In this document: positions 43,181 to 56,035 of the stretch, one piece after another
How positions within the stretch are numbered: the stretch's first letter is position 1
Layout: the number at the start of each line of letters is the position of its first letter
From: Chelonoidis abingdonii
Lineage: Eukaryota > Chordata > Testudines > Testudinidae
Length of the DNA stretch: 64,000 bases
Direction of reading: 5' to 3'
NCBI RefSeq assembly: GCF_003597395.2
Contig: NC_133771.1
Location: 52,003,778-52,067,777, forward strand
Notes under the pieces: generated by a model
What the model was told of the DNA's origin: nothing
Databases searched by the model: none
Seen by the model: the letters and a program-made list of their open reading frames with translations, nothing else
Program-made: the position numbers and the translations under genes

Positions 43181-45867
43181 ACAGGTGGAGAGGCACAAGC
43201 AGAGACAGGATCACAAGAAAACAGTGGCCAATACTGGTCAGCACGATAGGCAGTAGTCTCAGCATACCAGCTGTTAACCTCTGTCAATTGGTTTGTAGAC
43301 AAAAAAGAGTTTTGCATCTGCAGCCCATCCCATACTTTGCCCCTAATTTAATTCATCTTTCACATCAACACGAGCTGACGTGGTGACCAGTTTCATGACA
43401 CACAGGAGCTGAACAGCCATCTCAAGGTCACCATTCCCCAGAAGCCCTTACATGAGCCTGAAGTGGTGAGACAGGTAAAGAGACCATATCCCCTGATTAT
43501 ACTAGGACAGTCCTGCTTTGTCATGTGTTATCCCAGGAAACTTTTGAGGGGCCTGAAATATCCCTCTTTTTCATTCTTCATAACGTTCCTTTTATAACTA
43601 CAAACTGAGTAGGATTTACTGTGTATTTATCAGGTGCAGACAGTCAGTGGAGTAAGAGTTCAATGTGGTGAACAATGTTTGGAGTGAAGAGAGAAATCAA
43701 ATGCATGTAGACACCATCAAAGTTGTTGTGTTGGTCCAAGTGATTGTTGATGAAACTTGCTCAATGTTTCATGATAAACTCATTTGGAACATTGAGTTAA
43801 GAGGAAAAAATGCTGCAGTCTAATAAATATGCATGTGTAAATGTTGAGGCAGAAGCTGGCTGTAGTGACCGCAGAACACTTATTCATGAGAGTATTTTGA
43901 ATGAGTGCTTAAGGCTCCTAAATATATTTCCAAAAAAAGGTTCCTATTTTTTATTATGAAAATGTGCTCACCTTACCAGAGAGCCTTGTGCTAGTTCCTT
44001 TGTGTCACCCTTTATAAACAGCCTTTTCAAATCCACTGAATAGGGATACATTTTCTTGACATAACAAAAAGTATTTGAATATTCATTTTCTAAGGATGTC
44101 TGTTTGCTCACTTGTTCCCACCATAACGAACAAACTGAGCACCAACATCCATTTGCAAAATTCGGATCAGGATTCAAATGCCCCTAATGCTTTACGGGTG
44201 TTTGGAATAGGGGTTTGGTTCCAACCTATATCTATACTTGTTTTACATAAAGTTGTAGGATTTTGTTCTCTTGAAAAGCATTTAACAGCGCAGCTACCTA
44301 ACAGTTGTATAGTCTAACCAACAAATGGCATCATGCCTGAGAGATTAACATAAGTTTTAAAACCTTTAATTGACTTCATTCCAACAGCTAAACTTTTATC
44401 CCATTGCTAAAATGGGGTCCTGCACAGAACAATATTCAGTTTCCTTTCTTCAAAGTTTGTCAGCTGTAGAACTTGTTTCGGGGGCCAACTTCTTTTTTGG
44501 TCTGTTTCAATGACATTTCAAATTTAAACATTGGCAACTGTCCTTTGACTAGTACAGAATAAAGAGCCATACTGCTCTACATGCCTAGGCATAGAAGTTG
44601 GCCATAACTGATGTAATGCCTCTATGAGAACAATGATGTTGGCAATCAAAGATACCTTTTGGAAGCTGACTAACTATACTGCTGCAGTCTAAGCTGAACC
44701 ATAAATATATGGCCAAATTCTGCCTTCAGTTAAATAAGTGTAGTTCCACAGTTCTTGACTTTGGTTTCTACTAGCATTGATGATATCTTCAAGAAGGGAT
44801 AGTTTACAATGTGGCATGGCTATGACCAGGAAATGCCAGTTGGTTGGTCATGCTTTATTTGCTCTGGTCTACCATTGTGCCACAAATGACTGCAGTTTCT
44901 CTGGAAGACTAGAGAATGTGCTTAGATGTGCCACTCCCTGACTCTGGGAACACCCTTTAACATCAAAACTTGGATTCCTGTTTGAATCAGTGGTGAATAA
45001 ATATGTAATTGCATGTTTATTTTGGTGGTAGAGGGAGTGTCTGGTTTATTTAAAGAAAAATGACAAGATCCCTCCCTCAATGTTTCCCTTTGCAGTATGA
45101 TGAATCTTTGGAGAGAGGCAGTCTTCAAAGAAGGAGACCAGGATGGGAGCCTCAAAGGGTTACTGGGAAATCTCACAAATTGACCTGAGACTGTGTGTAT
45201 AGAACAAGAGACTAATTAAGGCTAATTATGACGTACTCAGTCATGGTGTAAAGAGCTTTGTGGCTTTGGTTAATTATAATATTATGTTTCCATTTATTTC
45301 TGCTGCTCACATTTCTGCTTTTCTTCTGACTTTCTCAACTTCTGGTATCATTTCTTTCCTCCCCATATCAGTTTTTCTCACTCTACAAAAAGCACCATAA
45401 ATAACACCATTCAGGTTTCACTTGGAATCCTCATGCTGTCTTCATTACTATTAAAATTAAACCCAAAGGTCTAGGAATCTTTTCAGCTCATGTTGCTGCA
45501 TCCTCTGGCCATATGACAAATACTTAAAACCAAAATACCCATTAAATAAATGTTTAAGCTGTAATTCTATTTAATACACATATCTTTAAAATTTCATAAA
45601 TATTCCTTTATTATAAAACAGTAAGTGTCTGTAAGGATCAAACAGTGGTCGAATGTAGCCTCAAATAATGCTTCTAAAGCCTACCAGGAAATTGTAGATT
45701 TTCTACAAGGGTCACCAGCTGTCCTGCTTGGTTCCTAATAACGATGATTTATATGAGTGATTTATTGCAGATTTCTTTTCTTTTATTCCTGTGCATCTCA
45801 GTTAACTGTTCTGTCTTACTTGTCAGTATGAGAGCCATTGTCTTCAGTTCAGCTTTATCTCATTTTA
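43181..45867. other. Intergenic DNA, nothing recognised
   Basis: Open frames at 43132-43386, 43968-44177, 44075-44317 and 44922-45176 are short and lack known domains. Confidence 0.3.
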
Positions 45868-45925
45868 TTACCTCCTGTAAAGTGCTTTGTGGTGGCTTCT
45901 ACGAAAGGTGCTATATAAAACTAAA
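45868..45925 (+). repeat. L2/MIR-type 3' tail
   Basis: CCTGTAAAGTGCTTTGTGG then AAAGGTGCTATATAAAACTA is the conserved L2/MIR 3' end (GTAAAGCGCTTTGxG ... AAAGGCGCTATATAAA). Confidence 0.65.
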
Positions 45926-46382
45926 TTGAATTCAATTGATCATATTATTAAAAGGAAGGATTTAGGAATGCAGAAAGATGGGTTCTGTGCCAATTTTAAA
46001 AGGCTGTAATATGGAAATTCAAAATTATGGCCATCTTTCAATCACTTTATTTTACTAGGTGTGGCAATAGGCTCAGAACAGTGTGATAAGTATGACACCA
46101 GACGTGCTATAATGCTAAGGCACAGTGAGATGAATTCTGGAAAGTCTGAATTTTCATATTTTGAACTTACAAACATGATATTAGATTAATGCAAATGTTT
46201 GTTATTGATTATTTTTCATTTTCTGTTAAATTCAAGTCAGTGGTAAGAGATCGTTACATTAAAAGTCTTGGGCCCTGATCCTGCTCTTATTGAAGTCATC
46301 TGGAATATTGCCACTGACTACAATGCCAGCAGGGTAGATCCCTTAGTACTGATACTTTCTTAGTCAGAAATATCATTACTGA
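45926..46382. other. Intergenic DNA, nothing recognised
   Basis: No feature identified. Confidence 0.3.
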
Positions 46383-46445
46383 TGTTTGTATAATGCTGTG
46401 AGCATGTTAAGTGCTATACAACTGCTAGGTATTATTATGTATTAT
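46383..46445 (+). repeat. L2/MIR-type 3' tail, second copy
   Basis: AATGCTGTGAGCATGTTAAG, GTGCTATACAACTGCTAGGT, then ATTATTATGTATTATT. Confidence 0.55.
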
Positions 46446-48722
46446 TGTTCAGTGCAGGGGGGTTGCTAACGACACAAGATTTAGAAGAATGCCTCTTTCT
46501 AAATCTGTGCAAGAACTTCCTACCTGCTGTGCTTAATTTCAAAACCCAATGCTATCATCTAAAAAGAAAAAAAAGCTGTTTCCTCTTTTCATCTGAGCAC
46601 TCCATTTCGCAGACACTTTCATCAAAATTCTCCTCAGCTCCTACAGTAAATTCAACTTGTGTATCCCAACAGACGCATGGTCTTCTCTCTCTCTCCCTTT
46701 AATATATTAAAACCCTGTGTGATGACAATTCTGAAAACCCAGGGCTAAAGTTACCTCCATTTAAACCAGTGGCGTTTCACCAGGGATGAGTCAGACTCTC
46801 GACATATATCCTTCTTATGTTTTATGTTTTAATTTTAAGTTTTAATTACATTTACAGTTATGGAGAACTATATAGTCAAAGGGAATAATCTCATATTTTT
46901 CCTATTTTAGTTGAAGTAGAGAAATAGAGGGGTAAGTTTTTAGTCTGAGCTGGCAGTCTTTACACAGGCCAAATTTATTTGGGGTTTTGAATGTTGGAGG
47001 CCTGCAGGATTAGACCTGTTTGATTTTCATGAATTTTTCAGATATATACAACCTGGTGTGAAGAAATACAGTATGGAATATACTTTGTTTTTTTTAACTT
47101 ATAATACTACTTCTTCATGTTTGTTACAGGGATTTTATAAGCTCGTCCGGTGAATTTTTTTTATTCCCTTCCCTGCTAAACTTTCTTGATAGTCTCGTGG
47201 ATCAAACAGATGATGTTTTATGATGTAAGTTCAAATCCTCTTGTTAATATACAGTACAGCTGTTTGGGTTCTCCATGTGATTTTGATAAATACTAGAACT
47301 GGGCCCATGATGTCCAGATCCAGTTTGGAGATGATCAGACCTAGACTTTTTGGCTTGGGCCACTATAAAGAGAGAGATCATTTGGGATTATCATAACTGG
47401 ACCCATGTTCAAATTTAGAACATCTGCCAGAAGCTCTTGGGTGTTCAGGGCCAGAGTTTTAGTTTGGACTCATAACTAAAAAACACATTCTCAGCCATGA
47501 GGGTTAGATCATCCCTGTTAGGCAGAGCTACTTCAGAAGGAGCACCAGGAAACATTTCTGCATAAAGAGGCTAAGTATTTACTCCCGCATCACTTCATGG
47601 GCCAGTCCAGTGCAATGTCAGGCACCAGACAACCTGGTACAGTAGGAGGGAAGTAGTTCTTCATTATTCTTGCTGGCCCTCACACAGGCCCTGCACATAG
47701 GAGAGAGACTCTGGTGCTGCCTCTTCTGTGGACTTATGGCTAAGGAAACAACTTGGCAAAAAAGTGATAACTGAAATTATTGCATATATATGAAACCAGC
47801 TCTTAATACTGTAAAACCACCGTTACAGTATACTCTAGGAGCTTGTTCAGGTTGCCCCAAAGTGAGTGTTATGACTAGACAGTGACCATGGACATAGTGC
47901 CAGAGCACCGCGCCTGTTCACTTCTCAACTCTTCTGATTTTAAAAGCTTCGGTGCTGACCTGATTCCGCAGTCCTGATTATACAAAGTCAGAGATTTCAG
48001 AGTGAGTTATCCCGGGATTAAGACTGCAGAATCAGGCCCACCACTGTCACTGCAAAATGCTAAGTCACAACCCAATCAGGTAAACAACATATTTGTTTAC
48101 TAACCAGTACAGCTGTATAATATTTTGTCTTATGCTTGCTTTTAGTCTGTCCTAGCAATACAGATGGTGTAATTAAATGGTCAGTTTTATCATCCCTGCC
48201 TGCTCCTGCACCCTCACAGCCAAAATATCCCTGACCATTTTAGTTGTGGAACATTATTTTCCAATGGCTAGAAAGGTGCTTACGGTGGTTTATATCCCAC
48301 TTCTTCTAAAGCAATGATGTATTCATTGATAGGATTTTAGGATCACTTTTGCCTTTCCTGATGTGAAGGGGAGGATACCATATGCCTTTTACCAGCAGTT
48401 GAGGAAAGATGCCACCGCATGATGCGGGAAACAAAATTCCACCTCACTCACAGATGGTTTTGCTCTGTGAGCTCAAAGGAAGGCTGCAATGATAAAGACA
48501 GAAGCCAGGGTTTGAAAATCACTTGAGGTTTTTTTTTATTTAAATAGAATTTGTATTACAAAAAGAGATGTACAGAGTGAAAGAGGGTAAAATGCATCCA
48601 GTGCTGCTATCAAATTTTAAACAAGTGCCTTTATTTACTCAGAACCCAGCAGCATCTCTTTTATTCCCCTCGGCCCCCGCACCAATACCGAAGAGACCCT
48701 TGATATGTGGGTCTCTTTTACA
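46446..48722. other. Intergenic DNA, nothing recognised
   Basis: No repeat or coding motif identified. Confidence 0.3.
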
Positions 48723-48829
48723 GGAAAACAGGCAACTGGCCACCTTCAGGCTAGCCTCCCTTTGCTTTCCCTTTTAGAGGAAAACAGGGAATTGGCCACC
48801 TTCAGGGTAGCTTCCCTTTGCTTTCCCTG
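48723..48829 (+). repeat. Two-unit tandem duplication, 56-bp period
   Basis: GGAAAACAGGCAACTGGCCA at 48723 and GGAAAACAGGGAATTGGCCA at 48779 begin two units of about 56 and 50 bp that stay closely similar through CCTCCCTTTGCTTTCCCT / CTTCCCTTTGCTTTCCCT. The few differences suggest a fairly recent duplication. Confidence 0.85.
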
Positions 48830-51724
48830 GACTCTGGAAAGGGTGTGTTGCAGGTCACTGATCCATAGAAGAGAATGATGGTGAGGACTAAACAGGCCAA
48901 GGGTTTGACTTGCAGGGATAACACAGGAAAGTTAATCCAGTCCCAGGCAGCCTTTGGAGCGTGAATCACTAATAATACTAAGGTCACTAAGGTCACCGGG
49001 GGTTGTGGGTGAGTCCCATGGCCTGTTTACATGCACAGAGAAACCCCTTGCCTCTGATGGAATGATTGAGATAAATCTCCATGTGAAAAACTTACTGAGA
49101 TTTCCTTCTCTTTATGTGTAGAGAGGGATGGAGTAGGTTAGATAAAGTGAGGCAAATAGCATAGGAGTGTCCAATGGATCCACTATTGCACAGATTCACA
49201 GGCCTAGACCCCAGAAGTGGCATATAGGAGCATATGTGTTTGGATACAAACAATAAAGAAGGAATGGCAAAGCACCATCAGCAATTCAGCAGTGGTCAGG
49301 CCTGGATAAAAACTAAAGATAGAGGCTTCTGAAGGTCCCAGCAAATAGAACAGTTCCTTATAGTCTATTGCTAGGAAGGCCAATCAGAAAATTGCAGTGG
49401 AGCTTTGCAAATAGTAAGGACCCATCTACCTACTTATTACTGTTTTTTAGCTTTACTGAGAAAATACATATACCATCTTCTATCTGCTGCTAGGTTACTG
49501 AGAAGCTAAAAGGTATTTGAGCCATTGTGGCTTCCCTGAAGAGACAATGGACTTAGGTTTATTAGCTTTGAATTTCAGTGTTTTACTGCAGAGTATGATT
49601 TCAAGCATATAACTGTGAGCCCTCATTACACAGTCCAAGATAGCTGACAAGCAGTTTAACTTGAAAATAAGTTATTACACCAGGAAGATCTCCTGCTAGC
49701 TCTGAGGCAGAACCACTTCTACGGCAGTGCACAGAACTAGCTCAGCACAAATATTACTGTGAAGTTAAACACAAACTCTTCTCACTCTGAAGGAGAATTT
49801 ACAAGATAAATGGCTGGACTACTGAATTATCAGGCAGAAGGACCAAGAAAGCTCACTGGTTTTTATAGGCTGAGTGAGGCTCAAAGTCAAGGAGGAGAAA
49901 TGGAAGACCTCAGCTGTTATGGGAAAAAGTTCTGTTCATGACCATTCCAAATGAAAACAGAACAAAATTTTAGGGAAACAGGTGATATCTCCAATTGATC
50001 CCAGACCACTTCACAGGGCCAGTGATATACCAGATCCTGCAACCCTTATACTGAGAAGCATAGGACTATTCATATGATTAAAGAGATACTAGATATGAGT
50101 AAAGATTACAAAATTGTCCTTAACAAAACATTTTCTTCTATAATATAACCACCATTCATCGGCAGGATTCTTAGAGGAAGTGGGAAATGTTCAGAGGTTC
50201 ATATAATGAGACAGAAATGTGTTGTGTGATTATCTTATCACATACGTTGCTGTAACTTGAAATGAGACTGTCTCTGCAGCCAAAATAACATTTTTAATCT
50301 AACTGCAGCAGAATCTAATGTGACTTATAGTCATAAAGAGTGAAGCTATCTGTTGCCAATCATGTGACAAAATATATTATGAGACCCATAACAGGGACAT
50401 AAAGAATTCATATTAGAAATCACTTCATGTCTTTCATAAAATTTGACTTCAATAAATAAAAGAGAATGCTCAAAAGTGAGTGTTTTTAAAAACATTAATG
50501 TCAACCCTTTCTACCAAGTAATTAACAAAAATGTCTGCTTTTATTTTGTACACATTTTCCTACAATCAATCACAGAGATGAAACATATTCTGTAATTTAA
50601 ATTTTTGTTTTCTGTCATTTTAGGCACACTACTGTTCACCCATAAATAAAGGATCTATTCATTGCTTAATGTATTCCAAAAACTTAGCATGACAACCACA
50701 GTTATTTATTCCACCCCTCCTTACAATTTTGGGATATTTTGACGGCGGAAAATCAAACACTTTGAAAGAACAGTGAGGTTCAGATAGCACAGAAAAGGTT
50801 GGGGAGTTTAGTTGTTGAACTTTAAGTTAAATATCCAGACTTCCAGGATCTGCACAGTTGGATTTGAAATCTTCTGTAAACAGGCACTTCATGAGACTTC
50901 CAATACTTCCAGCTTCTAGTTAAGCTAGAAATACCATGAGAACAGCTTTCTTAGTGGCATTTTGGCACCTCATTTTGATGGCACTACTTGCAAGAATAAG
51001 TGCTAGGCAACAAAAATAAGAGTTGCTGAATTGGGCTGTTGGTTTGTCAGCATAAGATAGTAATAAGGTTTCCATCTCCAGTCTCATTTGGGTATTTGCG
51101 TCAATTTTAGGAGGAAAAATAAGTAAAATGAGGACAACAACTTTTTCTTTACCAGGCTGCATTGCAATGTTATTAGTATAGCCTGTGAAAATTGTTTTAA
51201 GTGTGTATACAGATACCTTTAAATAAGTTCTGCATAACTAATGTCTTCATTGGCATGATGGACTTCATCCCCTGGGGAGCATAAAAGGAAGGCAGAGATT
51301 GATACTTTGGTATGTTTGGATACTAAAGTGATAGGGAACTTATTAGAACCTAGACAACAAGAGGAAGGTGCAAATAAAATTCTATACCGGGATGAGAGAA
51401 ACAAATCTGCAAAAAGAATGAATTCCTCACTGGTTGGTCTAAATTTTGAGAACCCATAGACATAGAAAAAAGGATTTTCCCATGTAGCTTTGTGTAGCTT
51501 GGATTTTGTTTCCATGAAACAGATCTGCAGAGAGAAGAGCGGAATGCTAAATACCAAATTGCATCCTGCACCATAAATAAAAAGTGAAAATTTCCAACAA
51601 ATGGAACTTATGTATAGTGAAACTCCTCTGATAGCAAAGTAAAATGAAATTTCCAAACTGTTTCACTTAATTACAATGTAATATATAAATTCCAGTTGTG
51701 GTTACAGGGATTTGAGACTTCCCA
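48830..51724. other. Intergenic DNA, nothing recognised
   Basis: Includes minus frames of 80 codons (50920-51162) and 145 codons (51219-51656). Neither shows a domain, a codon pattern or flanking splice signals I would trust. Confidence 0.3.
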
Positions 51725-52880
51725 GACCGTATCTAGTCTAATGTGCTGCCTCCGTATCCAATTCTTTGGAGAAAGGAGCAAAGCACCTTCTAAGGACCAT
51801 AGGGAAGGTTTCTTCCTAAAACCAACAGTGTTCAACTTATGTCCTGAGTCATGAGGGGGTTGTACCCCTTATTTTTATCTGTATTTAATGTAATGTAGAT
51901 ATTCTCATTATCCCCATAAATGTCTAACATTTATTTTGAATCCTGCTAGATTTCTGGATTCAGTATTTTGTGGCGATGAGTTCCACATGCTATGTGAGTG
52001 TGAGTTTAAGGGGGGAAATCTTATCTGTTTTTAATATATTGCCTTTCACTTTAATTGGTTGGCCCCTATTTCTTGTATTATATAAGAGAGCAAATGGGCA
52101 CTCTCTATATGCTATTCATTATTGTATACATTTCTATCTTTTCCCCTCTTATATATCTTCTGCCTTAACTAAAATGTTCCACTCTCTCTTCATATGGAAA
52201 TCTTACATAACCTTGTTCTGGACCTTTTCAGTTTTGCTATTCCATAACATTTGAGATGAGGTGCCCAAAACTGAAGCCATTATTCAAGGTGAGCACCTAG
52301 CACTGATTTATTATAATGTAAAAAATTGGCTCTTTTATTTTCTGTTCCATTGTTTATACATCATAGTATTTTCTTTGAGTTACTTAATCAGCACTGAGCA
52401 TTGAGGAAATGTTTGCAATAGGCTGGCCACAGTGACACCCAGATCTTTATCCTGGGTGGTTACAGTCAATTTAGAATTCAGAACTGTGAGTAAGCAATTT
52501 AAATTATTCCTTCCAAAGTGCATTACTTTATATTGGTCTGCAGTGAATTTCATCTGCTATCATACAGACCATTCACTTAGCTTTCTTAACTCTCTCTGGA
52601 TTTCTGTAATCTTGACCAAATGACACAAATGCAACTTTTGAAACCTCAGTGTTCAACTCCTATTCCATGTCATTAATAAATAGATTAAAGACTAGTTTAA
52701 GTAAGGCTCTTTAGAATATCCAGTTGTTAATTTTTGCCATGCTGAAATCTGACATTTTTTTTCTACTCTATATTCTGTCTCTTAGCCAGTTTCTCATCCA
52801 TGACAGAATTTTACCGCCCATCCTAAGACTACTTAGTTTCAGTTTCCTTTATAGTCTCATTTGATGGATTATGTCGAATG
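51725..52880 (-). mobile_element. CR1 LINE, 3' half (main part of split copy)
   Basis: Minus-strand CR1 3'-UTR and RT C-terminal half. Recognisable antisense blocks: AGGGAAGGTTTCTTCCTAAA (about 51803), TAAATGTCTAACATTTATTT (51917), GATGAGTTCCACATGC (51975), GAGATGAGGTGCCCAAAACT (about 52254), then GCATTACTTTATATTGGTCT and ATTTCATCTGCTATC (52521-52561), which is the antisense of the CR1 thumb region. Interrupted at 52881 by a DNA element; resumes at 53551. Confidence 0.85.
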
Positions 52881-53542
52881 TAGAGATGGTCAGGAATTTC
52901 CCATTTGAATGATTTTCCAATGGAAAATGCAGTTTCTGAAAAATTGAAATTTTCCACAGGAAAATCTCCATTTTCTTGAAAAAATTCAAGTTTCTGTCAG
53001 GAAGAATCTAAATAAATAATTTGTTTGGGGTTGGTTCAGCCCAGAATAGTTAATTTTTTTTTTGTATGAGCAAGAATGTTTAGTTTTGAACCTTTTTTTG
53101 TGTAATTATTGACTTATGGGAGTTGTAGGTTGGACACCATTCTCTTCTGTAGACCTAGCTTGCTGGAGGACTACATCTCCCATAAGGCAATGCAAATTAA
53201 CGTTTGACTAAGCTTTAGGTGGTGCATCATGAGAGATGTAGTGCATCTACAGAGGCTGCTCCATACAGAAGGGAGGATGCATCAATCTCCCAAACTACCA
53301 TTTCTATAAGGCAATGTGCCAGAATAGGAAAATGAAGTTTAATGGTGAACTGACTGAAAAAACAGCATTTTGGGTCAGTTCAACAAACAAAAGCAAAATG
53401 ATACATTTAGACATTTCTGATTTTTTTTTAATTCCCATTCCACATTTCAAAATGTCAATTTTTTTTCCAGGTTGGGATGAAAACAAGTATTTAATGTTAG
53501 GATTTCTTCTAGGATGGAAATTCTGAATGTTGATCACTTCTA
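52881..53542. mobile_element. Palindromic DNA element (662 bp) inserted in CR1
   Basis: Left end TAGAGATGGTCAGGAATTTC, right end (inverted) TAGAAGTGATCAACATTCAG: degenerate inverted termini. The CR1 reads GTCGAATG just before it and GTTTTGAAAATCCAAATA just after GTCATAGG, so GTCGAATG/GTCATAGG (5 of 8) is the likely aged TSD. The interior has inverted A/T-rich arms and a central GGGAGTTGTAG...CTACATCTCCCATAA palindrome. No transposase. Confidence 0.7.
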
Positions 53543-53550
53543 GTCATAGG

Positions 53551-53675
53551 GTTTTGAAAATCCAAATAAAAAATAAATTATGTGAGATGCTTCTCCTTTT
53601 TATTTTATTTTGCTGACATGCTCAAAAAATTCTAAAACATTAGAAAAGCATGATTTTCCTTAAAGAAGTTTATCA
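53551..53675 (-). mobile_element. CR1 continuation after the DNA insertion
   Basis: TTTTGAAAATCCAAATAAA, GATGCTTCTCCTTTTTATTT and AAGCATGATTTTCCTTAAAG are antisense CR1 RT sequence collinear with 51725-52880. Confidence 0.7.
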
Positions 53676-53680
53676 CACTG

Positions 53681-53986
53681 CTAGAGTATGTCTACACTAT
53701 GGAGACTTCACTGACATAGCTATGTCCCCACAGTTATGCTGGGATAACTCTGCAGTCTAGAGGCAGCCTACCCAATTCAAGTTTGTTTGTTTTTTATGTC
53801 AGTGTAGGAACACCACCTCCCCAAATTATAGTAGTTACATCAGTTGAAACATTCTTCTGTCAACATAGGTGCATCTACAACAGGGATTAGATCAACACAA
53901 CTATTTCAGCCAGAGGTGTGGATTTTTCACACCCTTGACCAACATAGTTACGTTAACCTTACATTTAAGTGTAGACCCATCCCTAA
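53681..53986. mobile_element. MITE with GTCTACACT termini
   Basis: CTAGAGTATGTCTACACT at the left and AGTGTAGACCCATCCCTAA at the right are inverted. Inner blocks (GACATAGCTATGTC, ...CACACCCTTGACCAACATAG) are characteristic of a short turtle DNA element. It lies at the end of the CR1 homology. TSD not resolved. Confidence 0.65.
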
Positions 53987-55324
53987 ATGTTCTGTTATAT
54001 GAATAGTCCCTGAAATTGTTGATCTTAATTATTCTGTGGTCATTGTACGTTCATGGTTGAGTCAATTACTACTTAAGCCAACTCTTATCTGTTTGTAAGA
54101 TTAAATTAAAAATGTCTTCTCTTCTAGTCTGCATAGGTTGCTATACCGCCCTCATCACTATTGTACCTGAACACTGCCCATTACATGCATTAGCTGATGT
54201 GACTAACATCTGTTGCATATGTTTCTTTTCTCTCTCTCATCTTCTCCCCCGGGAAGAATTGTGTGTGCAGTTTAGCAGGGGGCGGGGGGAGGAGGAAAGA
54301 GAAGGGGTTGGTGGTGGTGGTGATAGTAGGGCGTTATTTGTATTTCCTTATGTTCTTTCTCTTTCCTCCTATCATCTTCTGTGCTTTAGAACTAGCTGTT
54401 CTCAGCAACAATGAAGGCTACACTAACACTGCTTACATTGAAATTGTTCTGTTTAAAAAACTGACTTCACTCTAAAGAGTCCCTTTATAGTGAATTGACT
54501 TCACTATGAAGAGTCCCACCAGATTTTTTGTATTTGTATTATTTATAAAGAACTAATGGAGCATGATTCTGCACCATTAAGTCAATAGGAATTTTAACAC
54601 TGACTTCAATAGGAGCAGGATTGGACTTTTGTGGTGTGCATGGTGGTTTATTGAGGAGTAAGTTCCCAAGCCTGAAGAGCTTCCTCGGACAATGTGAAAA
54701 TATGAGAACAGTGATATTGCCTTGACATGCACCAATAATTTTGCAAATATGAGTTTGCAGAAACACTTTCACAGAAAAATATTTTTTCTCCTATGCAGTC
54801 ATTTGCGAGTTTTAATAATGCAGCTATTGACTAATAGTTTCTGAAAAATCATAAAGACGTGAATCAGCCTTTACTGGAAACCACCAGTTGGAATGGCTTT
54901 ATTAAAGTTTAACACATGAGAAATATTACAGGATTTAATCAGTTATTTCAATTTATGAGGCAAACATGATCTACCCAAATCTTTCCCATGTTCCAAAAAT
55001 TAAATGAATATAGACCAGAAAAAAAATGTTTAAAATTTAAATATTAAAATAATTTGAATACATGCTAAATGAATGATCAATAATGAACTATACAGTCTCA
55101 TATGTAATGAACTTTTTTCTAAACTCCTCTTCATTATTTAAAAAAAAATGTTGGAAAGCTTGTTGGAAGCAAGCACAATTCAAGTTTGCAAAATAGTTTT
55201 CATTAGAACCTCTGATTTTCAGAACTGCTTGAATGTTGTATAGAATTTGTGTTTGACATGCTTGTGCACCTTTTGTATTTGATTTCCATAAATGTTTAAA
55301 GAGATCAAATTATCCTAGCACAAA
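53987..55324. other. Intergenic DNA, nothing recognised
   Basis: A G-rich stretch at 54277-54330 (GGGGGCGGGGGGAGG, GGTGGTGGTGGTG) is simple sequence. The 100-codon frame at 54112-54414 crosses it and is not a gene. Confidence 0.35.
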
Positions 55325-56035
55325 TAACAACTAGAGCTGTTGATTAATTGCCATTAACTCATGCAATTAACTCAAAAAAATTAATTGCGATTAATCACAG
55401 TTTTAATCGCACTGTTAAACAATAGAATACCAATTGAAATGTATTAAATATTTTGGATGATTTTCTACATTTTCATATATATTGTATTCTGTGTGCTAAC
55501 TGAAATCAGTGTATATTATTTTTAATATATTTGCACTGTAAAAATGATAAACAAAAGAAATATTTTTCAGTTCACCTCATACAAGTACTGTAGTGCAATC
55601 TCTTTGTTGTGAAAGTGCAACTTACAAATGTAGGGGTTTTTTTTGTTACATAACTGCACTCAAAAACAAAACAATGTAAAACTTTGGAGCCTACAGGTCC
55701 ACTATGTCCTACTTCTTGTTAGCCAATCACTCAGACAAAGAAGTTTGTTTATATTTACAGGAGATAATGCTGCTCGCTTCTTGTTTAAACTGAGAACAGG
55801 AATTTGCATGGCACTGTAGTAGCCAGAGTTGGAAGATATTTATGTTCCAGATGTGCTAAAGATTCACATATCCCTTCATGTTTCAACCACCATTCCAGGG
55901 GACACGCATCGTTGTTGATGATGGGTTCTGCTCGATAATGAGCCATAGCAGTGCGTATTGATGCCACCAGCTTTATGGAAATATTTGAAAGAAAAATATT
56001 ATATGTACAGTAAGATTTCATTTTCAAAAGTCTTT
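55325..56035 (-). mobile_element. hAT transposon 3' part with transposase C-terminus
   Basis: Minus-strand copy of a zf-BED-type hAT transposon. The 55785-56027 frame gives YRAEPIINNDACPLEWWLKH, the start of the hAT dimerisation domain. It continues to YLPTLATTVPCKFLFS, where hAT proteins have a (S/C)ERLFS box; here ER is replaced by KF. Downstream to about 55330 is the non-coding 3' end, finishing with GATTAATTGCCATTAACTCA-type terminal repeats (AGAGCTGTTGATTAATTGCC). The N-terminal DNA-binding and catalytic parts are absent. Confidence 0.85.

Noticed and set aside
51219..51656. 145-codon minus-strand open frame rich in hydrophobic and aromatic residues
   Set aside because: No recognisable domain, no convincing transmembrane layout and AT-rich codons as expected from background. 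Kept only as a note.
54112..54414. 100-codon plus frame with Cys-rich start and Gly-rich middle
   Set aside because: The Gly run comes from a GGT/GGG simple-sequence tract; no known family.
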